Assembly: GCA_013400115.1 (NCBI GenBank) | Contig: VXBP01000353.1 | Location: 62,001-126,000, forward strand | Length of the DNA: 64,000 nt | Direction: 5' to 3' | Source of the DNA: Rhinopomastus cyanomelas | Taxonomy: Eukaryota; Chordata; Aves; Bucerotiformes; Rhinopomastidae | Shown here: positions 48,178 through 61,172 of the stretch, piece after piece | Position numbering within the stretch: the first letter of the stretch is position 1 | How the letters are laid out: each line of letters starts with the position of its first letter | The notes under the pieces: generated by a model | Told to the model about the DNA's origin: nothing | Databases searched by the model: none | The model's input: the letters and a program-made list of their open reading frames with translations, nothing else | Position numbers and translations under genes: made by a program

Positions 48178-49012
48178 CATAGAATCACAGAAACCTTCTG
48201 GTTGGAAGAGACTTTTAAGATCACCATGTTCAATTATTAATCCAGCACTGCCAGGCCACCACTAAATCATGTCCTTCACCACTACTTCTATATAGCTTTG
48301 AAATACCTCCAGGGTTGGTGACTCAACCACTTGCTGGGACAGCCTGTTCCAAGATTTGATAACCCTTTCAAGGGAAGAAATTCTCCCCAACATCCAGTCT
48401 AGTCTGCCCTGGTGAACTTCAGGCTGTTTCCTCTTGTGTGATTTCTTGTTATTTGGAAGAAGACACTGACTCCTACCTCTCTACAACCTATTCTCAGGTA
48501 GTTGTAAAGAGCAATAAGATCTCACTTGAGCCTCCTTTACTCCTGGCTAAATAACCCCATTTCCCTCAGCTCCTCCTTGCAAGACTTGTGCTCTAGTTCA
48601 ACAGCTTTGTTGATCTTCTCCTAACATACTTAAGCACCTCAACATCTTTCTTGCAATGAGGAGCCCAAAACCAAACCCAGGACTTGAGGTGATGCCTCAC
48701 TAGTGCCCTAGTACAGCAGAATAAAGATACCTGATTGGCCCTGCAGGCCACACTTACACAAGCCAGGGTGCTATTGGTCTTGTTGGGCACCAGGGCACAC
48801 TGCTGGCTCATGTTCAGCCTGCTGTTAACCAGTACCCCCAGGACCTTTTCCAATGTGCAGTTTTCCAGCCCAAGCATTAGATGGGGTTTTGACCCAAGAG
48901 CAGGATCCAGCATTTGGCCATGTTGAAGCTCACACAATGGGCTTCAAGCCATCGATCAAGCCTGTCCAGAGTCCTCTGTGGAGCCTTCCTACTTCCAGCA
49001 GACACAATTAAT
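48178..49012 (-). mobile_element. Long old CR1, about 830 bp
   Basis: The longest CR1 copy in the window, antisense and of an older subfamily. Words run from the tail (cataga, ggttggaagagacttttaag) through agcctgttccaagatttgat and ctcctccttgcaagacttgtg to cctgtccagagtcctctgt. The minus frame 48937-48593 still reads CR1 ORF2 C-terminal sequence (ENCTLEKVLGVLVNSRLNMS). Confidence 0.85.
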
Positions 49013-50085
49013 AATGGAATAATGAATCAATCTTTTTTCCAGAAAGAGAGAGAGAACATGTTCATGTGTAGCTGTGGGACATAAAGAGCAGACATAAATG
49101 AAGGAGACAGTAATGTCACTCTGAAGAGAGAGAGAGGTAATTGAACTTAAAGGAGACTAGAGAAGAAACATTGATTTGTTTATACAAAGAAATTACTGTG
49201 GTCGTACAGGGACATTACCATGACATCAGCTAAGCTGGAAATTTACAGGATATTAACCACCAAGTGAGAATTACTCACATGAGCCCTTGTGCCTAATATT
49301 AGCTTCCAGATAGCTTGCGCATAAATAAAATGGACTTCTGTTACCAGAGGCCATAGGGTTCTATGTGATAAAACCATGTACAATAGCAGTCAACATCTAA
49401 TAGCTGTATCTAATCAATAGCATCTCTTCCAGTTGCTTGGTTTTGTAGCCAGAATCTCAGAGGCTGCAGTCATTTTTAATTATTCATGCCAGAACAAAAA
49501 GCACACACCTGGCCGGTTAGAGATCCCATGGTGACATGACCATTTATCTCAAATGGGCATTCCCAAATTAATCTGAACCATCAGCAAGATACATGCAGCA
49601 CCTTTGATCCATTCCTCTGAGCAGCCATTCTCTCCCTGCTTCTCCGCGTGCATGAGCACACAGGCACTGCAACATCTGAGAAATCAGTCGCCCAGTATCA
49701 GGCACAGTGGTTATCACAGCTACATCATTGTACTCATTCTAGGAAGTACATCTGACACCTAAACACAGCTTCTGAAAATTTTCCCCCCTTTCACATTTGT
49801 GCACTTACGAAACAAATCAACGTTTCCCCTGCTCATTCATTACTACCCTTAGAAAATTAAACGAAAATTTGAATTGTTATCACTTGTAAATGGTCATTTG
49901 ATTTTACATCAGGAGAAGTATGTCCTACCTCACACGCATAAGCAGGCCAATCATTTCACAGGCTGAACCATGGACCTATAGAATAACTTTCTTCCTTTCA
50001 TTGTGTGTGCCCTAAGCAACTAACAGTTCAAAGTGTGAACAGAGAAATACATTTGCACCAGTCAGACTGAGGGAAATTGGCAAAT
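49013..50085. other. Intergenic unique sequence
   Basis: Nothing recognised apart from short GA-rich words near 49040-49140. Confidence 0.5.
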
Positions 50086-50793
50086 ATCACAGAACATTAG
50101 GGATTGGAAGGGATCTCGAAAGATCATCCTGTCCAACCTCTCACCACAGCAGGATCACCTAGACCAAGTCACACAGGAACACATCCAGGCAGGTTTTAAA
50201 CTGCCTCTCCAGAAAAAGAGACTCCACAACCTCTCTGGGCAGCCTGTTCCAGGGCTCTGTCACCCTCACTGTGAAGAAGTTCCTTCTCACATTGATATGG
50301 AACCTCCTATGTTCAAGCTCACACCCATTGCCTCTAGTCCTATCATTAGAAGACATTGAGAAGAGTCTGGCTCAATCCTTCTGACACCCACCCTTCACAT
50401 ATTTATCAATATTAATGAGGTCATCCCTCAGTCTCCTTTTCTCCAAGCTAAAAAGACCAAGCTCCCTCAGCCTTTCCTCATCAGGGAGATGTTCCACACC
50501 TTTCATCGTCATTATGGCTCTGCACTGGACTCTCTCCAGCAACTCCGTGTCCTTCTTGAACTAAAGGACCCAGAACCGGACACAATATTCCAGATGCAGT
50601 CTTATCAGGGCAGAGTAGAAAGGGAGAAGAACCTCCCTCGATCTGCTAACTAGACCCCTTCTGATCCACCCTCTGATGCCATTGGCCTTCTCACCTACAA
50701 GGTCATATTGCTGAATCCTGGTCATCCTGCTCTCCACCAGGACCCTCAGGTCCCTTTCTCCTATGCTGGTCTCCAACAGGTCAGTAAAAGCCA
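50086..50793 (-). mobile_element. CR1, about 700 bp, common subfamily
   Basis: An antisense copy from the tail to gctggtctccaacaggtcag. It carries the ORF2 C-terminus in broken frames (MSSNDRTRGNGCELEHRRFH; VGEKANGIRGWIRRGLVSRS). It is the longest member of the abundant subfamily here. Confidence 0.92.
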
Positions 50794-50949
50794 TTAAAAA
50801 TGTTAACTATCTTAAAACAATTGCACAAATAAACAATCAAGGGGTTCATGAAGGATTTGAGAGCTTTATCATTAAAATATCTATGACTTGGTTCTCATCC
50901 TCTGCATCTAACTCTCTCATCTGATGAAATTGTATGAAAGCAAGTTCTG

Positions 50950-51958
50950 TGCACTAGGTTAACATGGCAAGGTTTCGGCAGTGGGACGACTGCAGGGATG
51001 GACTCTGGGAGAAGACACCATGATCTACCCACATGTTGGACACAACCAGTTCAAGCCAGCTTCAAGCTGGACTTGCTACTGCCCAAAAACTGAGCCCATC
51101 AATAATGCTGGTGGTGCATCTCTGATAACTCATATAAGAGAAGGTAAAAACTGCTGTGCAGGAGAGGGCTGGGAGAGAGGAGTTAGACCATGTCTGCCTT
51201 GCAGATGGAATGTCAGATAAGAAGGAAAGGAAGGATATGCTCCAGACACCAGAGCACAGATTTCCCTGCGGTAGAAGCCTGTGGTTATGCAGGTTGTTCT
51301 CTTGCAGCTCATGGAGCTCCACAGTGGAACAGATATTGATGCTGCAACTCAGACACGACCCCAAGATGGAGGAGGTGGATGTGTCCTGAAGAAAGATGCA
51401 GCCTATGGAGAGCCCACACAGGAGTAGGTTTCTAGCAGAAGCTGTGGCCCCTGGAGAGGAACCCACACAAGAGCAGTCCATTCCTGAATGATGTTCCCTC
51501 ATGGAAAGAAGCCATGAGGGATCATTTCTTGAACTGCAGCTCATGAGAAAGAGTCATGCTGGAGAAGTTCATGGAGGACTGTATCCTGTAGGAAACACTC
51601 TCTGGTGGTATAAGCAAAACACCAGAGGAGGAAGGAGCAGCTGTTATGAACTGAATGCAATCCTCAAGCCCCATCCCAGTGTGGTATTCCGAGGGCAGGA
51701 GGTAGAAGTTAAGCCTTGGAAGATGTAGGAGAGAAGGTACTTTTGTTGGATTTCTCACTATCCTGTTAATAATTGACAACAAATCAAACTAGTTCCCCAA
51801 ACCAAGTGTGTTTTATCCATGCCTGCAATTGGTAATTGATCTCTCTGTCCTTTTCTCAATCACTGGGCTTTTCCATCTTATGTTATTCCTGTTGAGCAGA
51901 GGGAGTGATATTGCAGCTTGGTGACCATCTAGCAGCCAGCCAAGGTCAACTCATCGCA
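50950..51958 (-). mobile_element. Endogenous retrovirus LTR, about 1 kb, degenerate
   Basis: Read on the minus strand from 51958, the sequence begins with TG and resembles a large avian LTR family that opens with a GGTTGACC-type motif. It contains an AT-rich block (about 51720-51800) and then a series of imperfect repeats rich in ctccagcatg- and catgaactt-like words. It ends near 50950 with a ccttgccatg-like stretch. I recognise the family by its overall pattern; class III (ERVL-like) is my best guess. No gag, pol or env lies beside it, so it appears to be a solo LTR. The 160-aa ORF inside it (51544-51062) is not a gene. Confidence 0.6.
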
Positions 51959-53086
51959 GAGCTGTCACACCCCTGTAAGAGTGAAAACATTCTGCATTCT
52001 TCATTGAAATTTGGATACACCTCTGGATTTATATTAAAATTTTATGGCTAGAGCTCCAGAGGTTTAGAAATTAGAACTCTGCTAACAAGGCAGGTGCTCC
52101 CAAGCACCTCAGTATCAACAAGTTTGAATGTCAGTCCTCATTTTTCTGGCACAAGCTTGATCTGGACAGAAACAAGCTCTTGTTCTGAACAATCCTAGGA
52201 CAGCCTGTACAAAGTGATTATGTTACAGAGCTGAAATATACAGCAAAACACATAAAGTATTTGCCCTGAACTCATCTGTGTTATTGGAGTGACCCAGCTC
52301 TGCAGAAGAAGCAAAGGCTCATTACATTCCAGGCAGACCTGCGCAGGGGAGTGGAGTTCTGCAGCTTCAGGACTAGAACATTGCCAGGGAAGTAGAGAGG
52401 ATTATTTTTTTTTCCATTAAGTGCATAAAATCCACTGATTAGTATCAGAATTTCATCATTTCCCCCAAAGACTGCCAGCATCATGGCTAATAGGAGTCAA
52501 ATTTGATGCTTATGGAAGAAAGGCACTTGAACCACAATTTTGCTGTTGTTGTGAGCAACTGCAACAGTCATTGAGCACCAACTCCCACAGCAGATGGGAA
52601 AGACTGATGACAGCTCTGCAGGAGGTGCTTAAAACCAGAATGGGGAAGAGTTTGTCATGCCCTTGGGCCTTCAGCTTTCTTTTTATTAAATTTGGTTAAA
52701 TTAGGCTCCACCCTACCTATCACACTGATTTCAAGCAGTTCCCTTGATCAGTCCTGCACCTGACCATAAGCCTCACTTTCCCTATTTCCTATAGAAAGCC
52801 CACGTACACCTTACACATAAAGGCTGTCTGCTGATGGTTAAGTGCCTCTGAATGTAGAAGTGAAAAGCTGAAATCCTTTGAAATGCAGATCTGAGGCAGT
52901 GAGGCTGATGCCCCAATTCCAATCACGTTTTGTAGCATCCTGTCTTTGCTCACACTAAGCTGCTTCTGCTTGCGAGGTCCTGTTCGTGTCTAGTCAACAC
53001 AGAATACTTTACTAGTCAACTTTTAATCTCTCTTTAACCCTGTGCTGGTATGTACATCTTAGTGTTTCCAAATGGCTAACGGAAAA
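51959..53086. other. Intergenic unique sequence
   Basis: Nothing recognised. Confidence 0.5.
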
Positions 53087-53420
53087 TCACAGAATCACAG
53101 AACATTAGGGATTAGAAGGGACCTCGAAAGATCATCAAGTCCAATCCTCCTGACACAGCAGGACCACCTAGACCAAGTCACATAGGAACATATCCAGGTG
53201 GGTTTTAAATGTCTCCAGAGAAGGAGAATCCACAAACCCCCCTGGGTAGCCTGTTCCCGTGCTCTGTCACCATCACTGGGAAGTTCCCTCTGATATTGAT
53301 GCAGAGCCTCCTATGTTCCAGCTCACACCCATTGCCCCTTGTGCTGTCATTAGATGACACCGAGCAGAGCCTGGCTCCATCTTCCTGACACCCACCCTTC
53401 ACATATTTATAAACACTAAT
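53087..53420 (-). mobile_element. CR1 3' end, about 335 bp
   Basis: Antisense, with tail, hairpin region and ORF2 end (cacccacccttcacatattt). An 8-bp loss is seen in the usual tgggaagaagttcc block. Confidence 0.92.
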
Positions 53421-54248
53421 TGTTGCTTATTTTAAAGCCTTTCTAAGGGTAACATTTTATGGCCCAAACCAGCTGATGGGCATTCAGAAAACATAAGCAC
53501 ACCATGTTCACAATGTATCCCCCTCACACACAAAGATTCCTCCAGGCTACATAGTTTCAGACTTTCCCACAAAGCTAAATGCAGCCTTGATGAAAATGCC
53601 CGAAGCTCTGCCTGCTTTCATCTGATAACACCAAGGTGAGTTAGTCTGAGTGTTTTGAAAACTAAACAAGGAATCAGTTTGGTCGTGTTTACAATAATAC
53701 TGTCGTGTTTAGACCGCAACCCATATGGAGCTGCAGCAATTGCCTCAGGGGCTGGAGGAGATCACATTTCAGGGAAGTAGGCTGCTTCTTCAGGCTTGTT
53801 TGCAAAAGAGGAGAAGGTGATCCTTGGTATTCCTCACAGGCACTGGTGCCTCCAAGCTCGTCTGCCTGCTGACACACGAAAGGAACAGCCTCTCCACTTC
53901 GCTGAACGGAGCATGAAGATTGTAACCGGTTTTTTCACGAGACCTCTGGCCACACTCTCCACTTCACAAAAATATGCAAGCACACATAAAACCTTTCATG
54001 TGCCAAATCCAGCTCGATATCCAGGCAGGCAGCACAGTCTCAGCAGTACACATTCGCACACACCAGCATCAACAACCAAACAGCGTTTGCAGAAGAAAAA
54101 TCACCACCAGAAACGCAGTGTCTTCTAGATGATGTTTTCTACCAGCTGCACAGACAAACACGGGGGAAGTGGTCCCACAGGTTTACAAGCGAAATGCAAC
54201 ACTCAGATCTCACCCCTGACATCCTCACAGCTGCCCTTCACCAAGAGC
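53421..54248. other. Intergenic unique sequence
   Basis: Nothing recognised. A 110-aa ORF at 53796-54128 has a basic, low-complexity C-terminus and no domain. Confidence 0.5.
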
Positions 54249-54606
54249 TTGGAGAAAAGGAGACTGAGGGATGACCTCATTAATGTTCATAAATATGTGA
54301 AGGGTGAGTGTCAGGAGGATGGAGCCAGGCTCTGCTCAGTGTCACCTAATGATAGGACAAGGGGCAACAGGTGTGAGCTGGAACAAAGGAGGTTCCACAT
54401 CAATATGAGAAGGAACTTCTTCCCAGCGAGTGTGACAGATCACTGGAAGGGGCTTCCCAGGGAGGTTGTGGAGTCTCCTTCTCTGGAGACTTTTAAAACC
54501 CACCTGGATGTGTTCCTGTGTGACTCGGTCTAGGTGATCCTGCTGTGTCAGGGGGATTGGACTGGATGATCTTTTGAGGTCCCTTCCAATCCCTAATGAT
54601 TCTATG
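54249..54606 (+). mobile_element. CR1 3' end, about 360 bp
   Basis: It begins at cttggagaaaaggagactga, translates as LEKRRLRDDLINVHKYVKGE and ends with attctatgag. It is well preserved; the 134-aa ORF across it is the CR1 ORF2 C-terminus in a partly open frame. Confidence 0.92.
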
Positions 54607-57292
54607 AGTATTTGCAATGTCTTTGAAGTTCATTGCAATCATAGCTACATTACTTCACTCTCTGTAAATGATTGTTTTAGTCTGAGCCTAACTGTTAAAC
54701 TCAGGGCAGTGCAATGACTGTGCTTAGTAGATCTTACATACTTCTACTGGAAACGTTAATGTTTTAGTATCCCAACAAGAAAGTGCTCCTGGAGTACTGA
54801 CTTTGTGCCTGCTGTATCTCCACTGAAGTCAGTGCATGATGTGGCTTCCTGCCAGGAATTCTACAGAACTGCTTCACAGATGAATTAGACCTTAATGGTT
54901 CATGGCCACTAATTATGTCACTTTTACTCTTCCACAAAGCCAAAGCGATGTTAATTTTTATCATGGCATTGGAGGCAAGTATCTCATGGAAAGCTCCAGC
55001 AGACTTCAGCAGGTGTGTGTGCAGATACGAACACTGTGAACTGTAAAAGCTGAACCCATTCAGTTTGCTGCTCTGCTCTGTAGATAGTCTCCTCCACTGG
55101 AAATGCAATCTGGGCGACTGTAGCGATGACATCTTGAATGACTAAACCCGTGTCTGCTCTAGATCAGTAATCAGACATCACATTACTGCCTCAAAAAAAT
55201 GCTGCTGAGACTCAGTTGTCACAAAATTAGTGCAAGCAAGATTTGTGAGTTGATAAGAGAAATAAGTCTATGTATTAGTAGATTATTCCATTTTTCACAT
55301 TAAGTGGACCTACAAAACAAGCTGGAAAGCTGAGAGAAGATATGGTTGAACAAGGAAGCAAAGACCAGGGGCTATTTAAAGTGTGCATGAGTAGGAGTGC
55401 TTGAGCTGCCACAGATTTGTAGGAGCTCTGTGGAAACATATGGGGAAATACCAAGTTGTAAATATGAGAGTCTGAAACCTTAGTCATCCCAGGGAGAGAC
55501 CTTAGCTCTTGCTTTCACAGCCAAATCCATATATAGTTTCTTGCTTGCTGGACTGCGTAATACGTGTGGTACAAGCCCATACATTGAGAAGAAAGAGGTC
55601 TGTTGTCTATTATCACAGCACAGAAGAGATAGTACACTGTACAAAAATAATTGCTTGCTTGTTCCTGGGAAAGCAGCTGTGTGTAACAAGGGGACAATCA
55701 TCTCCCTTGACCTGCTGACCACGCTTCTTCTGACGCAGCCCAGGACACAGCTGGCTTTCTGGGCTGTGAGCATGTGTTGTCCACTCACGTACAGCCTTTT
55801 GTCCACCACTACCCCCAAGTCCTTCTCTGCAGAGGACTCACTATCTGATTCATCTTGTGGGTGCTTTGCACACTTTGGGTCTCTTCATTTTTTCACAGTC
55901 CTCTTTTAATTTTTACATGTCTGGTCTATATGATTCAAAGCAGATTTGGAGTGTTGTTGAAATTAATCTTCATGATTATATTGTGCTATAAGCAGTATTA
56001 CTGAATGTATTATCATCATTACTCACATGATGTAATTTTTCTGCTAACAAAAGTGAGCACAGACATGTGAAGCTAATAATTAATGTAAAATGAACACACA
56101 AATGCATACTTAGGCTCATTTAGGCAGTCGTTTATATTAGTAAACCTTCTGAATCTGGGAGGGACAAACATCTCAAATCCAGCCTTTTGTATAAATATTT
56201 ACATCCAAGAATTTGGACCAAAAATTATTTAGCTAAGGTCACCTAGAAAATTCACAATAGGGCAAAGTAAACCCATGTTTTCAAGTGCTGGTTTCTAAAT
56301 ATATTACAGCCCAGTCTGCAGGAGCCCACAGGGTAAATATGTAGGTTTCACAAAGAAGTTTCTGAATAGTCAGACGAAGAAATACGAGGATATGCATTTT
56401 GCATTGGAGATACCTGCCTTGTCCTGCTCCTTTGTTTCTACACACAGGAGAGGTGAACACATTAGGTTGTTGTTTCCTTTATTTATAGCTCTCAGGAACA
56501 GCCAAAGTCCAAAACCATCATGCTCATGCCCCATCAATCTTGTTGAAAGGTACAGAGTGTATGGTAGATTTAAGAAAGCAATGATGCAGTGCATTGGCTG
56601 ATTGGAGACTAGGTGTCTCGAGAGACTTACACCAGTCCTTTGGAAAGTGAAGATGGATGGCTAATAGGAACGAGAAGACAAGTTGAACAACCTCCTGCCA
56701 GTTTACTGATTAGAAAGAGATAATTAAAATGGGTTTTGCCATAGATTTGGACTTGTAGGAATCAGCAGACCAGGTGCTACATTGATTTCAAATCAATGGA
56801 GAAAAAAAGACATAGTGAAGGATGGGGAAGCGATTTGAAATGAACCTTCTGTGGTAGACTGACAAAAATAAGGTAATGTCAACAGTTTAGAGGACCACCA
56901 GGACTGGCCAGAACTCCTGTTCATGCTCAGCAAGTCCTGTGATACAAATAAGCTGTTTCAGTTGTTTTAAGCAAACAAACTCTTTTCAGCATGGCGTTGT
57001 GTTCATCAGCCTGTCCTTCTCTGTTAAATTCACTGCAACTTTATTCTTGGCTTTTCTTCCTTTTTTGTTAGCAGCACCTTTCTGTCTAGCATCTCAACTT
57101 TTGAAATAACAATAGAGGGAATCTATTTTGTCACAATCCTAATTGCTGTTTCCCCTGACAGAATTTTGAATGCACTCAGCCCTTAACACAGGTTCTAGGT
57201 CTCCTATGCCCAGAATACAACATGAACCTTGCATCAAGCAGATTGCTTCCTTTGATTTGACCACAAAATCTCTCCTGTGTAATTGTTATGTC
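54607..57292. other. Intergenic stretch, mostly unique
   Basis: It holds one old CR1 piece (55690-55862). I see nothing in 54610-55685 or 55870-57290. Confidence 0.5.
55690..55862 (-). mobile_element. Old CR1 internal fragment
   Basis: Antisense words include ctgctgaccacgcttcttct, agcccaggacacagctggc and acccccaagtccttctctgc. The minus frame reads MGVVVDKRLYVSGQHMLTAQ. No 3' tail is present. Confidence 0.7.
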
Positions 57293-57783
57293 TGTGGTGG
57301 GTTAATCTTGGCTAAGAAACAAACACTCACTGCCCTTCCTCAAAGGATGAGTGACAAAATGGGATGAAATTGCTCTGAGGTTGATGTAAACACAGGGAGA
57401 TTGTTTGTCAGCTACCAACAAAGACAGAGCAGACCCAACTTGGGCAAAAATCATGTTATCTACTGCCAATTAAAATACGTTTGCTGAGAAACAGGGGAGA
57501 AAAAAAATGAAATTCAAAAACCTTCCCCCATCCCTTTTCCCCAGGCTCAACTTTCCTCCTTCACTCACATCTCCTCAGCACTCCCCACCAGGAGTGGCAT
57601 ACAGGGGTGTGGAATGGAGGACTGTGGTTAGCCCATAAAAGCTCCTCTCTGCTGCTACATTCTCCTCAGTCTTTTCTCCAGCTGCAGTGTGGGGTCTTCC
57701 AGGGGATGCAGATGAGTGTCTGCTCCACCATTAACCTCTATGGGCTGCAGTGACACAGCCTGTCTCACTATGATGTTCACCAG
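57293..57783 (+). mobile_element. Endogenous retrovirus LTR, 5' part with internal deletion
   Basis: It opens with tgtggtgggttaatcttggc and appears to be the same LTR family as 51958-50950, in the opposite direction. A block near 57480 (ccaattaaaatacg) corresponds to the AT-rich part of the other copy. Near 57640-57680 it jumps to the repeat region and stops at about 57783, directly beside a CR1. The 3' part is missing. Confidence 0.55.
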
Positions 57784-58136
57784 GTCGAACTTATAAAGGC
57801 CTTTCAATATTTGAAGGGAAACTACAGAAAAGCTGGTAAAGGACTTTTTACAAGAGCACCCAGTGATACGACAAGAGGAAATGGCTTTAAACTGAAGGAG
57901 AATAGATTGTTTACATTGGAACCTAGGAAGAAATCCTTCAGTACGAGGGTGGTGAGACTCTGGAATAGGTTACGCAGAGAGGCTGTGGATGCCTCCTCAC
58001 TGGAGGTGTTCAACACCAGGTTGGATGAGGCTTTGAGGTGCCTGGTCTAGTCAAGAGTCATCTTTGCCCATGACAGGGAGGTTGGTTTAGATGACCTCTG
58101 ATGTCCTTTCTGACCTAAGCCATCTTTTGAATCTAT
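57784..58136 (+). mobile_element. Old CR1 3' end, about 350 bp
   Basis: Its words (cttataaaggcctttcaata, acgacaagaggaaatggc, tggtttagatgacctctgat, ctttctgacctaagccatc) mark an older subfamily without the common octamer tail. It translates in part as PSDTTRGNGFKLKENRLFTL. The subfamily is also seen at 62698-62960. Confidence 0.8.
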
Positions 58137-58803
58137 GTCTGCAAAGGAATCTCTCCTCCACCACTTGAAGCACCATCTCCTCTTCATTATTCACTGATCT
58201 CAGTATCTGCAGAGATGTGTTTCTCACCCCTCATACTACCATGCATGGAAGTGTAATTTTATATTACAAATCATACTGGAGAGGATAGTAGGTTATATGC
58301 TCAGAAGAAAAACATATTACAAGCACAGGAATGACATGATATGGTATCAATAAGTCTTTTCCATTCCTAGGTGTCTCATGGTACCCAGTTTTGCTGTCAG
58401 TCTCATTTATTTTCTTTTTTTGTCACAGATTCTTATCTTCCTCTTTTCTATGACTATTTCTTACTAACTTCAGGTATTTCTCTTCTCCTGCACTGTTCAT
58501 TCTCATCATAAGACCACTGCAGTGTGGTTCTATTTCCCCCTTTGAAACCTGTTCTATAAAAACAGCTTAGTAAAAGGTAGAAAGAATTTGCTGTTTATCT
58601 TTGCTGAACTCCATCTGGGCTTGGTTCTGCAGTAATAAAACTAGCCATGGCTACAGTCCTCATGTCTGAGGAGTAAACAACTCAATTAAGTCAAAACAAT
58701 AATTCATTAGGGTACTGGTGATTGTAGTGTCAGCATCGATATATGATTCATGAGGCTACCTTGGCAATCGTACAATGGCCTAAAGACAACTATGTGTCTG
58801 TCT

Positions 58804-58915
58804 CATAGAATCATTAGGGATTGGAAGAGACCTCGAAAGATCATCCAGTCCAATCCCCCCACCACAGCAGGACCACCTAGACCAAGTTGCACAGGAACAC
58901 ATCCAGGCGGGCTTC
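58804..58915 (-). mobile_element. CR1 3' end
   Basis: Antisense, tcatagaatcattagggatt to acatccaggcgggcttc. Confidence 0.88.
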
Positions 58916-59807
58916 AGGCAAGGAAGACTTTATCCAGAAGAATGACCCAAAAGATTATGCTTAAATCCCTCTACAACCATCCCAAAAGATATTTAAGTAC
59001 CCATTTAGCTTTAATTACATAATTTAAACTCATAAAATTAAGAAAAAAGGAAAATACAGTGGAGCCTGACCAGAGCACTACTGAATCTTTTGCATCAAGT
59101 CTGGGGTTTTCAGCTAAACTCAAGCTTTTGTTTTAGAAAGAGATCAGATATTGATCTGAAGATAACAAGTGACAGAATGCTCCCTCATCCCTAGGCACGT
59201 CGATGATTAATCATCCTTACTCATTTCAAGTCAGGATTTGTCTGCATCCAGCTTCCAGCTGTGGGATTTTGCTACACTTGTAGTTTACAGATTAAAGAGA
59301 CTACAACTGACAGAAGTGGCTTTTTCCCTACGTATTTATTTATAGGCTATTGAGACACATTTTAACTTTTCCTTCAACAACATTCAGAGGTAAATGTATA
59401 ATTTAGTGTTAATCAGGAGCTTAAACACTTTCTGTAACAATGATGCTTTCCTAGAATGACTGCTGAATTTTGTCAAAGAAACTAACAGTGAACCAACCAT
59501 TACGGACCAAATTTCCCACACTAATCACCACATCATAGACACGGAAAAGAGACTCAGTATCTGTCAGACACACAGCCATGGGCTTCCCAGGGAACTAGGC
59601 TGTTAACTGTTAAAATAGACAAGCCTCTGTTTTCCCCTCCAGGTAATTTGAAATGGAGTCCTTAATATTAGAAATCATTAGGGAGAAAGGAAAACAGTCA
59701 TTCCAGAATGGGATGCAGACAACATGGTGGGTGTTTTGGGGCCAGCAAAAGAGTTGAGGTCAATTTCTATGTAGCTACTAACATTTACACAAAAGATAAA
59801 TAATCTA

Positions 59808-59949
59808 GAAAGGTTGTGGAGTCTCATTCTCTGAATATATTCAAAACTCACCTGGATGCACTCTTGTGCAACTTGATGTAGGTGAACCTCATTTAGCAGG
59901 AAGATTAGACTACATGATCTCCTTCCAAACCTACCATTCTGTGATTCTA
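59808..59949 (+). mobile_element. Diverged CR1 3' end
   Basis: It has aggttgtggagtctcattct, cacctggatgcactcttgtg and the tail cattctgtgattct, with small deletions before the tail. Confidence 0.78.
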
Positions 59950-60838
59950 ATATCTATGTATAAGACTTTTAAAACTCTGATTGAACATATTTTTAAGTAT
60001 CTATCATTAATTGAAAAAGAAACATAGGAACTTTCTCTAGTTTTATCCTCCAAGTCAAAACTTGAATAAAAAGCTGCATTAGTCCACCAGGACACTTCTT
60101 GTTAAATATTTTCCATTAACAGTTCAACTGCAACTGATCTTATTCATGAATGCAAAGTCCAGGAAGAAGGCAGCGAGACATTCTGCCCTAAAAAGAAAAA
60201 GAAATGCAGACTCTGACTTCTTCACTTCATAGCCCCAGGGTATGAAAACACATTTTGGCCTGAAGTAACTACACAACATCTGTGCAGAATGTCTAACGTT
60301 GGACTTGATATAAAACTGTGCACACATTCTTGAGGGTAAGAAATGAAACCCTAAGATTAAAGGATTAAATATTAATATTAAAGGATTTACAGATGTAACA
60401 AGGATGTGCAGATCTTCTCAAAGAGCACAAGCAGCAGTATGCTGAATTTAAGAAGTGATCCATCTATCCTGGTATTCTAACTCCAGCACACAGCAGCATT
60501 GCTAGTTTCACAGGAAAATTCATTTAAAGCTTTTCTTTATTAAGCAGTTACTGAATTCTTGAGAAAACTGTTGATTAAAGTAATTTCTTTATCTACACTA
60601 GGTCTACTTAAAAGTGGTACAAATAACAAGGGTGAGCAATGCTTCATCTCACTGTGGCACAGAGCAATGGCTTTCTGCTGCTACTGCCACAGTCTCACCA
60701 GTTGCACGCAGCACTGAATGTTCTGCTCAGTTTGTTAGCATCATCTTTGCTGGTCTTTTATAGCTTAACCAATAAATTCTTAAATATTATCCTCAGTCTG
60801 CTGTCACCAAAATGTTTTGAAAGAAAAGTTATAAACTC

Positions 60839-60854
60839 AAAAAAAAAAAAAAAG
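60839..60854 (+). repeat. Poly(A) run
   Basis: Sixteen A residues, just upstream of a CR1 copy. Confidence 0.9.
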
Positions 60855-60867
60855 AATCTTCAAAAGT

Positions 60868-61172
60868 AGGTGCCTGGAGGATGGAGCCAGGCTCTTCTCA
60901 GTGTCATCTAATGACAGGACAAGGGGCAATGGGTGTGAGCTGGAACACAGGAGGTTCCACATCAACATGAGAAGGAACTTCTTCACAGTGAAAATGACAG
61001 AGCACTGGAAGGGGCTGCCCAGGGAGGTTGTGGATTCTCTTTCTCCAGAGACATTTAAAACCCACCAGGATATTTTTATGTGACGTGGTCTAGGTGGTCC
61101 TGCTGTGGCAGGGGAATTGGATTAGATGATCTTTTGAGGTCCCTTCCAATCCCTAATGTGCTGTGGCACTGT
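60868..61172 (+). mobile_element. CR1 3' end, about 305 bp
   Basis: It starts at aggtgcctggaggatggagc, reads MSSNDRTRGNGCELEHRRFH in translation and ends in an altered tail (gtgctgtggcactgtgg). Confidence 0.92.

Larger units (their letters stand above)
58137..60838. other. Intergenic stretch, mostly unique
   Basis: It holds CR1 ends at 58804 and 59808. I recognise nothing else. Confidence 0.5.

Noticed and set aside
51062..51544. 160-aa antisense ORF, Cys- and Ser-rich
   Set aside because: It lies inside the LTR remnant, has no domain and is not conserved-looking coding sequence.
53796..54128. 110-aa ORF between two CR1 copies
   Set aside because: No domain and low-complexity basic C-terminus. 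It ends just before a CR1, and I see no splice or promoter evidence.
50950..57783. Provirus bounded by two LTRs
   Set aside because: The LTRs face in opposite directions and the DNA between holds CR1 fragments and unique sequence with no gag, pol or env.
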